Assembly (NCBI GenBank): GCA_025210345.1
Contig: JAOARX010000019.1
Coordinates: forward strand, 1 to 64,000
Direction of reading: 5' to 3'
Length of the DNA: 64,000 bases
Origin: Pelagimonas sp.
Lineage (GTDB): Bacteria > Pseudomonadota > Alphaproteobacteria > Rhodobacterales > Rhodobacteraceae
The position numbers and the translations under genes were made by a program. Below are positions 63,497 through 64,000 of the stretch, one piece after another; the first letter of the stretch is position 1, and each line of letters starts with the position of its first letter. A model generated the notes under the pieces. That model was not told the DNA's origin and did no database searches. It was given only the letters and a program-made list of their open reading frames with translations.

Positions 63497-64000
63497 ATGA
63501 AACATTTTGCTTTTGCGTTGCTGTATACTGCCACGATGGCGCTTGCAAATCCGGTGATGGCCGATGTCGAAGCCGCCAAGGCCGCACGCGCCGGTGATAT
63601 GAAGAAACTGATCTTTCACGCCGAGCCCAAAACCGCCGGAACCGCGCAGTTCATGACCTTTGAGGGCGCCCCTTTGACGTTGGATCAATGGCAGGGAAAA
63701 TGGGTGGTTTTGAACTTTTGGGCAACGTGGTGCGCCCCCTGCCGCAAAGAAATGCCGATGTTGTCCGAATTGCAGGCAGACCTGGGATCAGACACATTCG
63801 AGGTCATGACCATCGCGACATCCCGCAACGATCCCCCCAAAATCAAAACGTTCTTTGAGGGGATCGGGGTTGAAAACCTGCCGATGCACCGCGATCCAAA
63901 GTCCTTGCTGGCGCGACAAATGGGGGTGCTGGGCCTGCCGGCAACCGTTATTCTGAATCCCCAAGGACAAGAAGTTGCCCGCCTGACAGGGGATGCGCAT
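63497..64000 (+). CDS. TlpA-like thioredoxin family protein (partial, 3' end beyond window)
   Basis: At least 168 residues; runs off the window. The start (ATG 63497, GGAGG 4 bases upstream; 63494 also possible) leads into [22 protein letters not shown], a signal peptide. The thioredoxin fold shows [19 protein letters not shown] with the WCAPC redox site, and [13 protein letters not shown] with the cis-Pro. It is a periplasmic thiol-disulfide reductase, of the TlpA/ResA type. Divergent from argH, the usual Rhodobacteraceae arrangement. Confidence 0.88.
   Translation, partial: MKHFAFALLYTATMALANPVMADVEAAKAARAGDMKKLIFHAEPKTAGTAQFMTFEGAPLTLDQWQGKWVVLNFWATWCAPCRKEMPMLSELQADLGSDTFEVMTIATSRNDPPKIKTFFEGIGVENLPMHRDPKSLLARQMGVLGLPATVILNPQGQEVARLTGDAH

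Overview
The window looks like chromosome from a Rhodobacteraceae bacterium (marine Roseobacter-type alphaproteobacterium). I base this on protein families and on gene order seen together in that family: a TlpA-like thioredoxin gene divergent from argH, followed by an LptM-like lipoprotein, lysA and a TIGR02302/DUF4175 gene; a four-gene bztABCD amino-acid uptake operon; an alphaproteobacterial flagellar block with fliL and a MotE-like gene; and hisC-tyrC-extensin coupled by ATGA overlaps. All assignments come from reading the sequence; no database search was run.

Layout. 1-3520 is accessory DNA: a run of RNA-like hairpins, an orphan membrane protein, and a VapE-type ATPase gene whose N-terminus looks borrowed from a mobilization (MobC-like) gene. 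3526-8314 holds small exported or membrane proteins, a sterol-desaturase family enzyme and a YqiJ/flotillin pair. 8364-13062 (minus) carries extensin-like lipoprotein, tyrC and hisC (aromatic and histidine synthesis), then pncB and pncA (NAD salvage). 13169-19299 has an Hsp70-like ATPase and a small flagellar island (fliF-fliH-fliN-fliP on minus; fliL, a small membrane protein and a MotE-like gene on plus). 19882-24415 is bztABCD. 25033-29910 is a sugar-nucleotide operon (manC-rmlC-rmlB-rmlD-rmlA) making GDP-mannose and dTDP-L-rhamnose, with a divergent asparagine-synthetase-like gene beside it. 31734 is tRNA-Pro(CGG). 33110-38410 contains leuB, leuD and leuC with two linked genes of weaker assignment. 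39006-47643 has a thiolase and the pbpC/alpha-2-macroglobulin pair. 47774-57992 carries a hybrid histidine kinase, yaaA, recQ, yggT, a thioesterase-like gene, an MFS exporter, mepA, a queuosine-precursor transporter and arfB. 58103-64000 is the TIGR02302 gene, lysA, lptM-like, argH and the truncated tlpA.

The most interesting non-coding signals are: (1) the hairpin array at 1-235, dense enough to be a structured RNA; (2) a leader before the queuosine-precursor transporter whose last part folds on paper into the H-type pseudoknot of a preQ1-I riboswitch; (3) a short transcript unit before arfB with an 18-codon ORF behind a perfect Shine-Dalgarno, a matching anti-Shine-Dalgarno and an intrinsic terminator, which looks like a leader-peptide attenuator for a ribosome-rescue factor; (4) a 17-bp palindrome lying over the ribosome binding site of the thiolase gene.
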